A DNA stretch of 58,985 bases, taken from assembly GCA_036491125.1 (NCBI GenBank), contig DASXCO010000170.1:1-58985 (forward strand), given 5' to 3'. The notes beneath the pieces were generated by a model. That model made no database searches. It saw only the letters and a program-made list of their open reading frames with translations, and was not told where the DNA came from. The stretch comes from Acidimicrobiales bacterium. GTDB taxonomy: Bacteria; Actinomycetota; Acidimicrobiia; Acidimicrobiales; AC-9. How positions within the stretch are numbered: the stretch's first letter is position 1; each line of letters starts with the position of its first letter. Positions 33,878 to 42,439 of the stretch are shown here, piece after piece. Made by a program: the position numbers and the translations under genes.

Positions 33878-34065
33878 TACTTGCGCCCAGTGCGACCAGG
33901 GACGGGGGGCATCAGTGCTCGTCGCGACGGTGTCGGCCATACGGCCGGGATCATCTCGCGGTATCGGGCCGGTCGACTGGGGCGATCAGATGTCACGCGG
34001 CAACGCGCGCAAGTTCGTAACCTGACCGCAGTGCCGCCGACCGCACTCTCCCAACGGAGGTCGCC

Positions 34066-35394
34066 ATGCCCCGACTGGCCACCAGGGCCGTCCGACTCGT
34101 CGCCCTTCCTGCCATCCTCAGCCTGATACTGGTTGCGTGCGGCAACGCCTCAGGCGGAGGCGGCGGCGGCAGCCAGACGCAGGGAGTGACGTCCAACGAG
34201 ATCGACATCGGCGCCATCGCCGCCAAGACCGGGCCCCTCGCCAACCAGTACGGGCCGATCACACAGGGTGCCCAGGCCTACTTCGACCAGGTCAACGCGG
34301 CCGGGGGCGTGAACGGCCGCAAGATCAAGTACGTCGCCCAGCTCGACGACCAGACCCTGCCCTCTCTCGACGTGTCACAGGCCCGGGCCCTGGTCACCCA
34401 GGACAACGTGTTCGCGGTCGTGGGTGTCGCCACACCGATCTTCGCCGCCGGCAAGTACCTCGCCCAGAACAACATCCCCACGTTCGGATGGAACGTCAAC
34501 CCAGAGTGGTCCGACGGGCCCAGCCTCTTCGGCGAGAAGGGCTCCTTCATCAACTTCACCCATCAGGGCCCCCTGATCGCCTACCTGGCCAACAAGGTGG
34601 GGGCCCAGAAGGTCGGCGTGGTCGCCTACACCGTCTCCCAGTCGGCCGACTGCGCCACCGGCTCGATCAACACCTTCCAGAAGTTCGCCCCCCAGACGGG
34701 CCAGCAGGTGGTGCTCAAGGACACCAGCCTGCCCTTCGGGTTCACCGACATCAGCGGTGACATCACCCAGCTCAAGAACAGCGGCGCCCAGTTCGTCGGT
34801 ACCTGCATGGACCCCACCGGCAACACGGTGCTCAGCAAGGGCCTCCAGGAGGCCGGCCTCAACAACCAGGTGAAGCAGTACTGGCCCAACGGCTACGACC
34901 AGTCGACGCTCAGCCAGTTCGCCCCCCTGATGGAAGGCGTGTACTTCGAGACCGGCTTCGTCCCCTACCAGTACGGGTTCACCCAGGGCATGGACAACTA
35001 CCTCAACGCGATGAAGGCAGTCGGTGCCCCCGTGAGCGACGTCACCCTGGCGGGATGGATCAACGCCGACCTCTTCACGACCGCTCTTCGCCAGGTCGGC
35101 CCCAACGTGACCCGCCAGAACGTCATCAACACCATCAACAAGATGACCCACTACACGGCGAACGGTATCTCCCCCGGCATCGACTGGACCCAGCAGCACA
35201 CCAACTCGGGGCCCAACGACTGTGACGCCTTCCTGCAGGTCCAGCAGGGGAAGTTCACCTCGGTCTTCGGGAACGGCAAGAACCCCTTCGTGTGCTTCCA
35301 GGCACCGAACGCCACCACGATGAACCCGGTCCCGTTCCCCAACGACCCGACCACCTTCTTCAACTCCACCATGCCGACGCCCAAGACCAGCTGA
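34066..35394 (+). CDS. ABC transporter substrate-binding lipoprotein (branched-chain amino acid type)
   Basis: A 442-residue extracellular binding protein of the LivK/amide-binding family. The lipoprotein signal ends at LILVACGNASGG, with the lipobox Cys at about residue 25, followed by a Gly-rich linker and the Venus-flytrap fold (IDIGAIAAKTGPLANQYG, AQAYFDQVNAAGGVNGRKIK). ACGGAGG lies before the ATG. It begins the livK-livHM-livG-livF set 34066-38991. In this metabolic setting the ligand is more likely an organic acid or hydrophobic compound than an amino acid, but that is inference. Confidence 0.9.
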   Translation: MPRLATRAVRLVALPAILSLILVACGNASGGGGGGSQTQGVTSNEIDIGAIAAKTGPLANQYGPITQGAQAYFDQVNAAGGVNGRKIKYVAQLDDQTLPSLDVSQARALVTQDNVFAVVGVATPIFAAGKYLAQNNIPTFGWNVNPEWSDGPSLFGEKGSFINFTHQGPLIAYLANKVGAQKVGVVAYTVSQSADCATGSINTFQKFAPQTGQQVVLKDTSLPFGFTDISGDITQLKNSGAQFVGTCMDPTGNTVLSKGLQEAGLNNQVKQYWPNGYDQSTLSQFAPLMEGVYFETGFVPYQYGFTQGMDNYLNAMKAVGAPVSDVTLAGWINADLFTTALRQVGPNVTRQNVINTINKMTHYTANGISPGIDWTQQHTNSGPNDCDAFLQVQQGKFTSVFGNGKNPFVCFQAPNATTMNPVPFPNDPTTFFNSTMPTPKTS

Positions 35395-35400
35395 CCTGGC

Positions 35401-37485
35401 TTGACGCACTTCCTGTCCTTCGCCATACCGGGGATCCCGTACGGCTTCGTCTACGCGCTCGTGGCCGTGGGGCTCGTCCTCACCTACAAGACCTCGGGCG
35501 TGTTCAACATGGCCTTCGCCGCCCAGGCCTACGTGTCGGCGGCCATCTACTACGGCGTCGTCTCCCAGCACCACATGTCCAAGTGGGTGGGCTTCGTGCT
35601 CGCCGTGGTCATCGCCGGACCGGCGCTTGGCTACTTGTTAGATCGCTTGCTGTTCCGCCATATGCGCACCGCGCCAACGGTGGTGAAGCTCATCACGGGC
35701 CTGGGCTTGCTGATCGGCATCCCGTCGATCGTGCAGTTCTTCTGGCCCGGCCAGCACCAGAACCCGCCCAGCTTGTCCCCCAAGCCGAACGCCGTCTACC
35801 ACTTCGGTAGCTACCACATCGACGGCAACCAGCTGGTCGTCATCGTCGCCGTGCTCGTCGTGATGGCCGCGCTCGGCGTACTGTTCCGGTTCACCGCCCT
35901 GGGCCTCAAGATGCGAGCCGTCGTCGAGAGCCCCCGCATGGTCGAGCTGGCGGGCATCAACGCCGACCGGGTCAGCTCCTTCGCCTGGATGCTCTCCGGC
36001 TTCCTGGCCGGCCTCGCGGGCGTCCTGCTCGCGCCCTACTACGCCAACATCGATGCGACGAACTTCATCCAGCTGCTGGTCGCCGCCATCGCCGCCGCGG
36101 TGTTCGCGGGGTTGGCGAGCCTGCCCCTCGCCCTGGCCGGCGCCCTGTTCCTCGGCATCTTCCAGCAGGTCCTCACCGGCTACCTGCCGCTCAACAGCAT
36201 CTGGGCCACGGCGCTGCGGCCTTCGTTCCCCTTCATCGTCCTGGTGCTCCTGCTGCTGTTCTGGCCGCTCGTGCGGCGGCGCCGCGAAGCCGGCGACCCA
36301 CTGGCGGGCGTCGATCCACCTCCCCCCGCCCTGGCCGCCTCCTTGCGCGGCGCGACCCTGGACCGGCTGACCAGGATCATCTTCCCGATCTTCATCGTGG
36401 CCTACATGGGGATCACGCTCTTCCTCGTCCCCAGCCACTGGCTGTTCCTGCTCACCCAGGGCATCGTCTACGCCACGATCTTCCTGTCCATCACGGCCCT
36501 CACGGGCATGAGTGGCCAGATCTCGCTGTGCCAGGCCAGCTTCGCCGGTCTTGGCGCCTTCACCGCCGGCCAGCTGGCCAGCGAGTTCAACATCAACGTG
36601 ATCGTCGCCCTGCTCATCGGGGGGGCAGTGGCGGCCGCCGCCGGCGCCCTGGTCGCCATCCCCACTCTCCGCCTCAGGGGTCTCTACCTGGCCCTGGCCA
36701 CCCTGGCCTTCGCGCTGCTCGCAAGCAATCTGCTGTTCCCCCAGACCTGGCTCGGCAACGGCGACACCGGGGTGGACGTGCCCCGGCCGGCCGGCTTCAG
36801 CGGCAACCGCGCGTTCTTCCTGCTGGCCATGGCGGTGTTCGCCATCTGCGCGGTGGTCGTGATCCTCGTGCGCAAAGGCACAGTCGGCAGGTACCTCTCC
36901 GCCATGCGAGGCAGCCAGGTGGCAGCCGAGACCATCGGCATCAACCCGGTGCGCGCCAAGATCACCATCTTCGCCCTGTCGGCGGGCATCGCCGGTGTCG
37001 GGGGGGCGATGTTCGGGTCCCTCCAGGGGACCACCTCCGGGGGCGACTACAACGTCTTCTTCTCGATCCTGTGGATCGTGCTCGTCCTCACGACCGGCGT
37101 TCGCACGGTGGAGGGCGCGGTGAACGCCGGCATCGCCCTCGTTCTGGTGCCGGAGCTGCTGAGCGATCTCGGCGGTACGTCGGCCTTCAGCTTCCTCGGC
37201 AACCGGGTCACCGCTCTGGCCTTCTTCCTGTTCGGGATCGGCGCCCTCACCTACGCCAGGCATCCCGAGGGGGCCGTGGAGTTCAACAAGCGTCGCATCC
37301 TGCTGCGGGTCGCAGCCTGGCTGGATCGCCGGGCCGGGCGGGAGCCCACGGCCGGCATCGCCGATGCCGCCACCCTGGCCCGAGGCCAGGCGCCGGCCCT
37401 CGAGCTGAGCGGCGACGGCCAGGTCCAGGCCGACGGGGCCGCTCCTGCCATTCCCGAACACTTGCCGCACCCGGGCAGGCCCTGA
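35401..37485 (+). CDS. Fused LivH-LivM ABC permease
   Basis: A 694-residue polytopic membrane protein in which the two permeases of a branched-chain-amino-acid-type transporter are one chain. The LivH part (about 1-300) has VAVGLVLTYKTSGVFNMAFAAQAYVSAA and ELAGINADRVSSFAWMLSG. The LivM part (about 325-640) has GMSGQISLCQASFAGLGAF and AETIGINPVRAKITIFALSAGIAGVGGAMFG. A hydrophilic C-terminal tail of about 50 residues follows. The start is TTG at 35401, 6 bases after the binding protein stop; no better start is visible nearby. The ATPase gene starts 1 base after its stop. Confidence 0.9.
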   Translation: MTHFLSFAIPGIPYGFVYALVAVGLVLTYKTSGVFNMAFAAQAYVSAAIYYGVVSQHHMSKWVGFVLAVVIAGPALGYLLDRLLFRHMRTAPTVVKLITGLGLLIGIPSIVQFFWPGQHQNPPSLSPKPNAVYHFGSYHIDGNQLVVIVAVLVVMAALGVLFRFTALGLKMRAVVESPRMVELAGINADRVSSFAWMLSGFLAGLAGVLLAPYYANIDATNFIQLLVAAIAAAVFAGLASLPLALAGALFLGIFQQVLTGYLPLNSIWATALRPSFPFIVLVLLLLFWPLVRRRREAGDPLAGVDPPPPALAASLRGATLDRLTRIIFPIFIVAYMGITLFLVPSHWLFLLTQGIVYATIFLSITALTGMSGQISLCQASFAGLGAFTAGQLASEFNINVIVALLIGGAVAAAAGALVAIPTLRLRGLYLALATLAFALLASNLLFPQTWLGNGDTGVDVPRPAGFSGNRAFFLLAMAVFAICAVVVILVRKGTVGRYLSAMRGSQVAAETIGINPVRAKITIFALSAGIAGVGGAMFGSLQGTTSGGDYNVFFSILWIVLVLTTGVRTVEGAVNAGIALVLVPELLSDLGGTSAFSFLGNRVTALAFFLFGIGALTYARHPEGAVEFNKRRILLRVAAWLDRRAGREPTAGIADAATLARGQAPALELSGDGQVQADGAAPAIPEHLPHPGRP

Positions 37486-37486
37486 C

Positions 37487-38245
37487 ATGGCCCTCCTGCA
37501 GGCGAGCGGGATCTCCAAGCGCTTCGGCGGTGTCGTGGCGCTGTCCGAGCTGTCGATCGGCGTCGAGGCCGGCGAGGCGGTGGGCCTGGTCGGCCCGAAC
37601 GGGGCGGGCAAGACGACGTTGTTCAACTGCCTGCTCGGCATCCTCCGCCCCGACACGGGCACGATCACCTTCGACGGTCACGATCTCAGCCGCATGCCGG
37701 TCTACCGGCGGGCGCGCCTCGGCATCGGACGTACCTTCCAGCGCATCGAGCTGTTCACGGAGATGACCGCTCGCGACCATCTGCTGGTGGCCGAGCGGGC
37801 CCGTCGGGGCAAGGGGTCCCTCTGGAAGGACCTGCTCAACCGGGGCGACCCCACGACTGACGAGCAGGTCCGGGCGGCCGCCGTGCTCACCCTGCTGGGG
37901 ATCGACGACGTCGCCGACCTCCCCGTCGAGGCGCTGAGCCTCGGTCACGGGCGACTCGTCGAGCTCGGCAGGGCGCTGATCACCGAGCCCCGTCTGATGC
38001 TGCTCGACGAGCCGTCGTCGGGGCTCGATCGCATGGAGTCGCTTGCCCTGGCCGGGGTCCTGAGCCGCGTGCAGCAGGAACGAGGGACCGCCATTCTCCT
38101 CGTCGAGCACGATCTGGAGATGGTCCAGCGGTGCGTCACCCGCCTCTGCGTCCTCGAGCTCGGTCAGCTCATCGCCGACGGGCCCACCGGCACTGTGATG
38201 GGCGACGCGAAAGTACGTCGCGCCTATCTGGGGGAGGCGGTGTGA
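37487..38245 (+). CDS. livG: ABC transporter ATPase, LivG type
   Basis: A 252-residue ATPase. Walker A is GPNGAGKTT, the family loop is GRTFQRIELFTEMTARDHLLVAE, the signature motif is the variant LSLGHGRLVELGRAL, and Walker B is LMLLDEPSSGLD followed by the switch His in LVEHDLEMV. It energises the fused permease at 35401. Its stop overlaps the next gene by 4 bases, so the two ATPases are translationally coupled. Confidence 0.9.
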   Translation: MALLQASGISKRFGGVVALSELSIGVEAGEAVGLVGPNGAGKTTLFNCLLGILRPDTGTITFDGHDLSRMPVYRRARLGIGRTFQRIELFTEMTARDHLLVAERARRGKGSLWKDLLNRGDPTTDEQVRAAAVLTLLGIDDVADLPVEALSLGHGRLVELGRALITEPRLMLLDEPSSGLDRMESLALAGVLSRVQQERGTAILLVEHDLEMVQRCVTRLCVLELGQLIADGPTGTVMGDAKVRRAYLGEAV

Positions 38246-38991
38246 CCACCATTGGCAACGGCTCAGGCGGGCCTGGCTCGAAGCTGCTCGAGCTCGTCGA
38301 CGTCTCGTCGGCGTACGGACCCTTCCGGGCCATCTTCGACGTCTCGTTCGCGCTCCCCGAAGGCTCGGCCACGGCGCTCCTCGGGCCCAACGGCGCCGGC
38401 AAGTCCACCGTGGCCCGCATCTGCACGGGCTTGGTCCCGGTGACGTCCGGTGAGGTCTGGTTCGCCGGGCGCAAGATCACCGGACTGCCGGCGTGGCGCA
38501 TCGCCCGGATGGGGATCGCCCACGCGCCGGAGGGTCGCTCGGTGTTCTCGTCACTCACGGTCGAGGAGAACCTGGAACTGACCTTCCGCCAGGCCCTTGG
38601 TCGCAGGCACATGCAGGAAGGGATCGATCGCGCCTACGAGGCCTTCCCCCGTCTGGGCGAGCGCCGGCGCCAGAGCGCAGGAACGCTCTCGGGCGGCGAG
38701 CAGCGGATTCTCTCGCTGGCCAAGGTGCTGGCCAACCCGCCGCAGCTGCTCGTGGTCGACGAGCTGTCGCTCGGACTGGCCCCCATCGTGCTGGACGACG
38801 TGTTCCGCATCCTGGGCGACATCCGTCGAGCGGGAACGACACTGCTCATCGTCGAGCAACACGTGGGTAGGGCCCTGCAGGTGTCCGACCACGCCGTGCT
38901 CCTCAACCAGGGCCGGGTCGTGCACTCCGGACGCGTCGACGAGCTCGGCGACGCCATCGATCAGCTGCTGCCAGGAACCCCAGCCCGCTGA
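38242..38991 (+). CDS. livF: ABC transporter ATPase, LivF type
   Basis: A 249-residue ATPase with Walker A GPNGAGKSTV, the LivF hallmark MGIAHAPEGRSVFSSLTVEENLEL, signature LSGGEQRILSLAKVLA and Walker B LLVVDELSLGLAP followed by IVEQHV. The GTG at 38242 overlaps the livG stop (GTGTGA); the frame is open further upstream but that part is inside livG. It completes the first transporter. Confidence 0.9.
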   Translation: MTTIGNGSGGPGSKLLELVDVSSAYGPFRAIFDVSFALPEGSATALLGPNGAGKSTVARICTGLVPVTSGEVWFAGRKITGLPAWRIARMGIAHAPEGRSVFSSLTVEENLELTFRQALGRRHMQEGIDRAYEAFPRLGERRRQSAGTLSGGEQRILSLAKVLANPPQLLVVDELSLGLAPIVLDDVFRILGDIRRAGTTLLIVEQHVGRALQVSDHAVLLNQGRVVHSGRVDELGDAIDQLLPGTPAR

Positions 38992-39000
38992 GCTACCGGT

Positions 39001-39498
39001 CTAGGCGGGGCACTGCGTTCCCTCGAGACCGATCAGGGCGCAGAACGTGTTCTGGGAAACGAGCCACTTGCCGTTCAGGTTCACCGCGTAGCCGGTCTGG
39101 CCGGCCAGCAGGGGGGCGCCAGTCTGCCTGTTGATCAGGTCGTAGCTGACCTTGGCGCACGGCGACGGAACGGCCGCCTGCTGACACTGGCTGGCCGGCA
39201 GCACGGCGACACTGGTGACCTTGGTCGAGGTCATGGCCGCGAGCGGCGTGGCGTAAGCCTTGTTGTAGACCGCTGTCAGCTTGCCGTTGTTCTGGAGCAG
39301 CAACAGCTTGGCCTTGCTGTCGGGGTTGCCGCCGTCGAAGAAGCCTGTCCAGCTCGTGGTGATCGCTGCCGTCGCCTGCGCAGGGTTCTGTGTTGTTGTC
39401 GTGGAGCTGCTGGAGCTGCTCCCGCTGCTGCAGGCAGCCAGCGTCACGGCGATCCCTGCCGCGACCGCACCTACCGACAGGGGCCTCAACGTCCGCAT
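39001..39498 (-). CDS. Small secreted lipoprotein of unknown function
   Basis: A 165-residue lipoprotein. The signal MRTLRPLSVGAVAAGIAVTL ends in LAACSSG with the lipobox Cys, followed by a Ser/Thr-rich linker. The mature part (ITTSWTGFFDGGNPDSKAKLLLLQNNGKL, KVSYDLINRQTGAPLLAGQTGYAVNLNGKWLVSQNTFCAL) resembles small nuclear-transport-factor-2-like or SnoaL-like lipoprotein domains, which is a weak call. ATG 39498 is used because it starts a proper signal peptide and has AAGGGAAGG upstream. The operator at 39543 lies just behind its TACTCT -10 box. Confidence 0.75.
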   Translation of the reverse strand: MRTLRPLSVGAVAAGIAVTLAACSSGSSSSSSTTTTQNPAQATAAITTSWTGFFDGGNPDSKAKLLLLQNNGKLTAVYNKAYATPLAAMTSTKVTSVAVLPASQCQQAAVPSPCAKVSYDLINRQTGAPLLAGQTGYAVNLNGKWLVSQNTFCALIGLEGTQCPA

Positions 39499-39532
39499 CT
39501 GGTGCCTTCCCTTCCGACCGACCAACCAGTGA

Positions 39533-39556
39533 AGAGTACACCTGACACCGGTGTCA
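39533..39556. promoter_or_regulatory. Perfect-palindrome operator with minus-strand -10 box
   Basis: TGACACCGGTGTCA at 39543-39556 is a perfect 14-base palindrome and the best copy of the operator in the window. On the minus strand it is followed by GGTG and a TACTCT -10 box (39533-39538) for the lipoprotein gene. On the plus strand the amidohydrolase start is 36 bases away. One bound dimer could cover both promoters. Confidence 0.78.
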
Positions 39557-39577
39557 GCGAGGGACCGCTCACCGAGC

Positions 39578-39583
39578 TACCAT
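39578..39583 (+). promoter_or_regulatory. Probable -10 box of a leaderless promoter
   Basis: TACCAT ends 9 bases before the GTG at 39592 and no ribosome binding site intervenes. The perfect operator lies just upstream, at the place of the -35 region. The hexamer is identical to that before 1430. Confidence 0.5.
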
Positions 39584-39591
39584 CCGCCCTG

Positions 39592-40767
39592 GTGGCGACC
39601 CTCCTGCCCGACCCCGAACCCCGGCCCCGCCCGTACACGATCATCTCGGTCGACGATCACCTGATCGAGCCGCCCGACCTGTTCGAGGGGCGCATGCCGG
39701 TGGCGCTGTCGGAGGAGGCGCCGCGGGTGGTCGAGACCGACGACGGGGCCGAGATGTGGCGGTACGAGGGCAGCCACTATCCCAACGTCGGCCTCAACGC
39801 CGTCGTGGGACGACCCCAGGACGAGTGGAGCATGGAGCCGGCCCGCTTCGATGAGATGCGCCGAGGGTGCTGGGACATCCACGAGCGGATACGGGACATG
39901 GACATCGGTGGCATCCAGGCCTCGCTCAACTTCCCCTCGCTGCTCGCCGGGTTCGCCGGCACCGTGTTCTCCCGCAGCAAGGACCAGGAGCTCGGAATGG
40001 CGTGCGTCCGGGCCTGGAACGACTGGCACCACGAGGTGTGGGCGGGGACCTTTCCAGAGCGCATCATCCCCCTGCAGATCCCGTGGCTGTGCGATCCCGC
40101 GGTGGCCGCCGAGGAGATCCGCGCCAACGCGGAGCGCGGCTTCAAGGCCGTGAGCTTTACCGAGAACCCAGCGAACGTGGGCCTTCCCTCCGTGCACACC
40201 GATCACTGGGACCCGTTCCTCCGGGCGTGCGAGGAGACCGGGACCGTCGTGTGTCTGCACACGGGATCGTCGGCGTGGACCGCGGCGACCTCGCCGGGCG
40301 CACCGCTCGAGCTGCTCACGACGCTGTTTCCGGCCAACGCCCTGGCCAGCGCGGCCGACTGGGTCTGGGCCCGGATCCCGCTGCGCTTCCCGAGGATCAA
40401 GATCGCCATGGCCGAGGGCGGCATCGGCTGGGTACCGATGCTGCTGGACCGCCTCGACTACGTGGTGCACCACTCGGCTCAGCAGGGCGGCGTGTGGGAC
40501 GGGAAGCTGCTGCCATCCGAGGCGCTCCGGCGCAACTTCTGGTTCTGCACCATCGACGACCCGTCGACCATGGAGCTGCGCGACCGCATCGGGATCGATC
40601 ACATCATGCTCGAGAGCGACTACCCGCACGCCGACTCGACCTGGCCCGACACCCAGCTCGTGGCCGAGCAGCGCCTCCGCGACCTGTCCGAGGTCGAGGT
40701 CCGCAAGCTCACCTTCGAGAACGCGTCGCGACTGTTCCGCCATCCGGTGGCGGCTGCGGGCGCCTAG
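39592..40767 (+). CDS. Amidohydrolase_2 family metal-dependent hydrolase
   Basis: A 391-residue TIM-barrel hydrolase, third paralogue. ISVDDHLIEPPDLF carries the first metal motif (D-x-H) and MLESDYPHADSTWPDTQ the late Asp. It aligns along its whole length with the protein at 25813 and less closely with that at 16102. The GTG at 39592 is preferred over an earlier ATG at 39502, which would start on the other side of the operator and inside the lipoprotein promoter. The last 4 bases overlap the end of the convergent binding-protein gene. Confidence 0.84.
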   Translation: MATLLPDPEPRPRPYTIISVDDHLIEPPDLFEGRMPVALSEEAPRVVETDDGAEMWRYEGSHYPNVGLNAVVGRPQDEWSMEPARFDEMRRGCWDIHERIRDMDIGGIQASLNFPSLLAGFAGTVFSRSKDQELGMACVRAWNDWHHEVWAGTFPERIIPLQIPWLCDPAVAAEEIRANAERGFKAVSFTENPANVGLPSVHTDHWDPFLRACEETGTVVCLHTGSSAWTAATSPGAPLELLTTLFPANALASAADWVWARIPLRFPRIKIAMAEGGIGWVPMLLDRLDYVVHHSAQQGGVWDGKLLPSEALRRNFWFCTIDDPSTMELRDRIGIDHIMLESDYPHADSTWPDTQLVAEQRLRDLSEVEVRKLTFENASRLFRHPVAAAGA

Positions 40768-42266
40768 GACCCGTCGTCGCTGGCGGGATAGCCGATCCAG
40801 CCGATGTTGTAGCAAGTGTTGAGCGGCGCCCTCGTGACATATCCGTTGGCCGAGTCCTGCCACTGGACGACAGTGAAGCACTGCTGGTGGGGCGCGTTGA
40901 AGTTGTAGGGGTGATAGTCCAGCGGCGCCCACAGCCCGTGGTTCGTGTAGTTGTTCAGGCCGTTCATCCACCCCTCGAAGCCGGCCCGGGTGGGAGCACC
41001 GCCCATGGCGGCGAGGGCGTCGCCGAACATCTGCCCGGTGGCGTAACCGTCGAGGCTCCACTCGTGCAAGGGGCAGCCCTTGCAGTAGGTGTCGAGGTCG
41101 TGGCGGAACTGTGCCACCGACGGGTTGGCCATGTTGTTGTACGAGTCCTCGGTGCCGGCGACGAACACGGAGTTGCGACACGGGGCGCTCCAGCTCCCGA
41201 CCTCCTGACCCCACACCTCGATGGTCGACACCTTGGCCTTGGGGTGGAACTGGTTGCGGTCGAAGGCCTGGCACAGCTTGGAGTTGGCGTTGGTATCCAG
41301 GGCGTCCCAGACGCCGTCGACGCCCTTGGCCTTCATGTTCACGGCGTCGGTGTCGAACGTGGGAGCAGCGGGGTTGGCGCCGGCGTTCGAGCCCCCGCAG
41401 TCGTAGGTGTTGTTGATGCCCGACGCCTGGGCCTGCTTCTCCTCGGCGATGCCCTGCTGCTGGGACACGGCGATGCTGTAGAAGCAGAAGGCGCCGTTGC
41501 TGATCCCCATGTTCTGGTGGAACCACTGGAACTGCCACGGCTGCTGCTCGAGCGTCCCGTTGTTGCCCACCTGTTTGCCGTTGCGGGCATAGCCGCCGCC
41601 CCCCAGGTAGGAGAACATGTTCGGGTACTTGTAGTAGCCGTTGTTGAGCGGGAAGCCGAGGTCGGGGACGTTGTGGCTGTTCTCGTAGCTGGCTGACCGC
41701 GCGCTGGCATCACTGTTGTTGCCGATGAGAGCGAACACATGGTCCTGCTCGACCAGCTTGGTGGTGCAGGCGAGGTTCTGCGAGCCGTCTTCGGCGTCGT
41801 CGCAGGTGTCCAGGTTGATCTTGCGCCCGTTGATACCGCCCTTTGCGTTGGTGGCCTGGACCCAGGCCTTGAGCCCGTTGAGGCTGACGCCGAAGGCCTC
41901 CGGGCCGAACGAGCCGCCCGTCGCGGTGACGTTGCCGATCGTGATGCTGTTGGGCGTCACTCCGACGTCGCTGGCCGTGTTGCCGGGCGCGCCCGCACCG
42001 CCACCCCCGCCAGCGCCGCCGCCGGCCGCCGCACCCGCTCCGCCCGTCCCCCCGCCGGTCGACGCACCGGGGCCACCCTGGGTCCCGGCGGTGCCGGCGG
42101 AGCCGTTGGCGGCCGTGGTCCCCTGATCGCCCGCCGAGAGGTCTCCCGAGGTGCCCGAGCCCCGTTGTGCCTGGAGGAAGGCGGCGTTGGGCAACCGGGT
42201 GCCACATGCAGAGAGCATCAGCGCCACGACGGTCGCTCCGATCGCCCCAAGTCTCGAACGACGCAT
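40764..42266 (-). CDS. ABC transporter substrate-binding lipoprotein with Gly-rich linker
   Basis: A 500-residue extracellular binding protein, longer than the one at 34066. The signal ends LMLSACGTRL (lipobox). Residues about 35-95 are low complexity, almost only G, A, T and S. The binding fold then starts ITIGNVTATGGSFGPEAFG and NAKGGINGRKINLDTCDD, the periplasmic ligand-receptor pattern. Cys is unusually frequent in the mature part, suggesting disulfides. No permease gene follows on its own strand, so it may serve the transporter at 44694-48389 or share the first one. The operator at 42313 and a TACACT -10 box lie upstream. Confidence 0.85.
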   Translation of the reverse strand: MRRSRLGAIGATVVALMLSACGTRLPNAAFLQAQRGSGTSGDLSAGDQGTTAANGSAGTAGTQGGPGASTGGGTGGAGAAAGGGAGGGGGAGAPGNTASDVGVTPNSITIGNVTATGGSFGPEAFGVSLNGLKAWVQATNAKGGINGRKINLDTCDDAEDGSQNLACTTKLVEQDHVFALIGNNSDASARSASYENSHNVPDLGFPLNNGYYKYPNMFSYLGGGGYARNGKQVGNNGTLEQQPWQFQWFHQNMGISNGAFCFYSIAVSQQQGIAEEKQAQASGINNTYDCGGSNAGANPAAPTFDTDAVNMKAKGVDGVWDALDTNANSKLCQAFDRNQFHPKAKVSTIEVWGQEVGSWSAPCRNSVFVAGTEDSYNNMANPSVAQFRHDLDTYCKGCPLHEWSLDGYATGQMFGDALAAMGGAPTRAGFEGWMNGLNNYTNHGLWAPLDYHPYNFNAPHQQCFTVVQWQDSANGYVTRAPLNTCYNIGWIGYPASDDGS

Positions 42267-42300
42267 CCCCCAACTCCCGTCAAACGGTAGAAACCGACAA

Positions 42301-42326
42301 AGTGTACTAACCTGACATGAGCGTCG
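42301..42326. promoter_or_regulatory. Near-perfect operator with -10 box for the binding-protein gene
   Basis: TGACATGAGCGTCG at 42313-42326 has one arm mismatch (GTCG). On the minus strand it is followed by GGTTAG and a TACACT -10 box (42301-42306), the same layout as before the lipoprotein at 39498. The rest of the 173-base gap to 42440 holds only a GGAGAG ribosome binding site for the plus-strand gene. Confidence 0.58.
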
Positions 42327-42439
42327 GGAAACTCCAGAGTGTCATAAAGCGGACGAGTCGGACATGCCAGGGCAAAGGATTCGGCAGCGGGGTCGTCGAA
42401 TCCTGGCCAGTGGGGGCTCCTTGCCGGGGAGAGTAAACC

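Noticed and set aside
34375-35574. Minus-strand frame opposite the ABC binding protein and permease
   Set aside because: The plus strand encodes a lipobox and the Venus-flytrap fold; the minus frame is a V/G/H/D-rich shadow.
35638-37668. 676-residue minus-strand frame opposite the fused permease
   Set aside because: Almost only E, Q, G, R, H and D, the typical antisense reading of hydrophobic helices; no domain seen.
39502-39591. ATG at 39502 as start of the amidohydrolase
   Set aside because: This would place the perfect operator inside the coding region and overlap the lipoprotein promoter; the -10 box and homology start both favour 39592.
41957-42205. Tandem DNA repeat or CRISPR-like array
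   Set aside because: The repetitive look comes from the Gly/Ala/Thr codons of the lipoprotein linker; there are no regular spacers or identical direct repeats.
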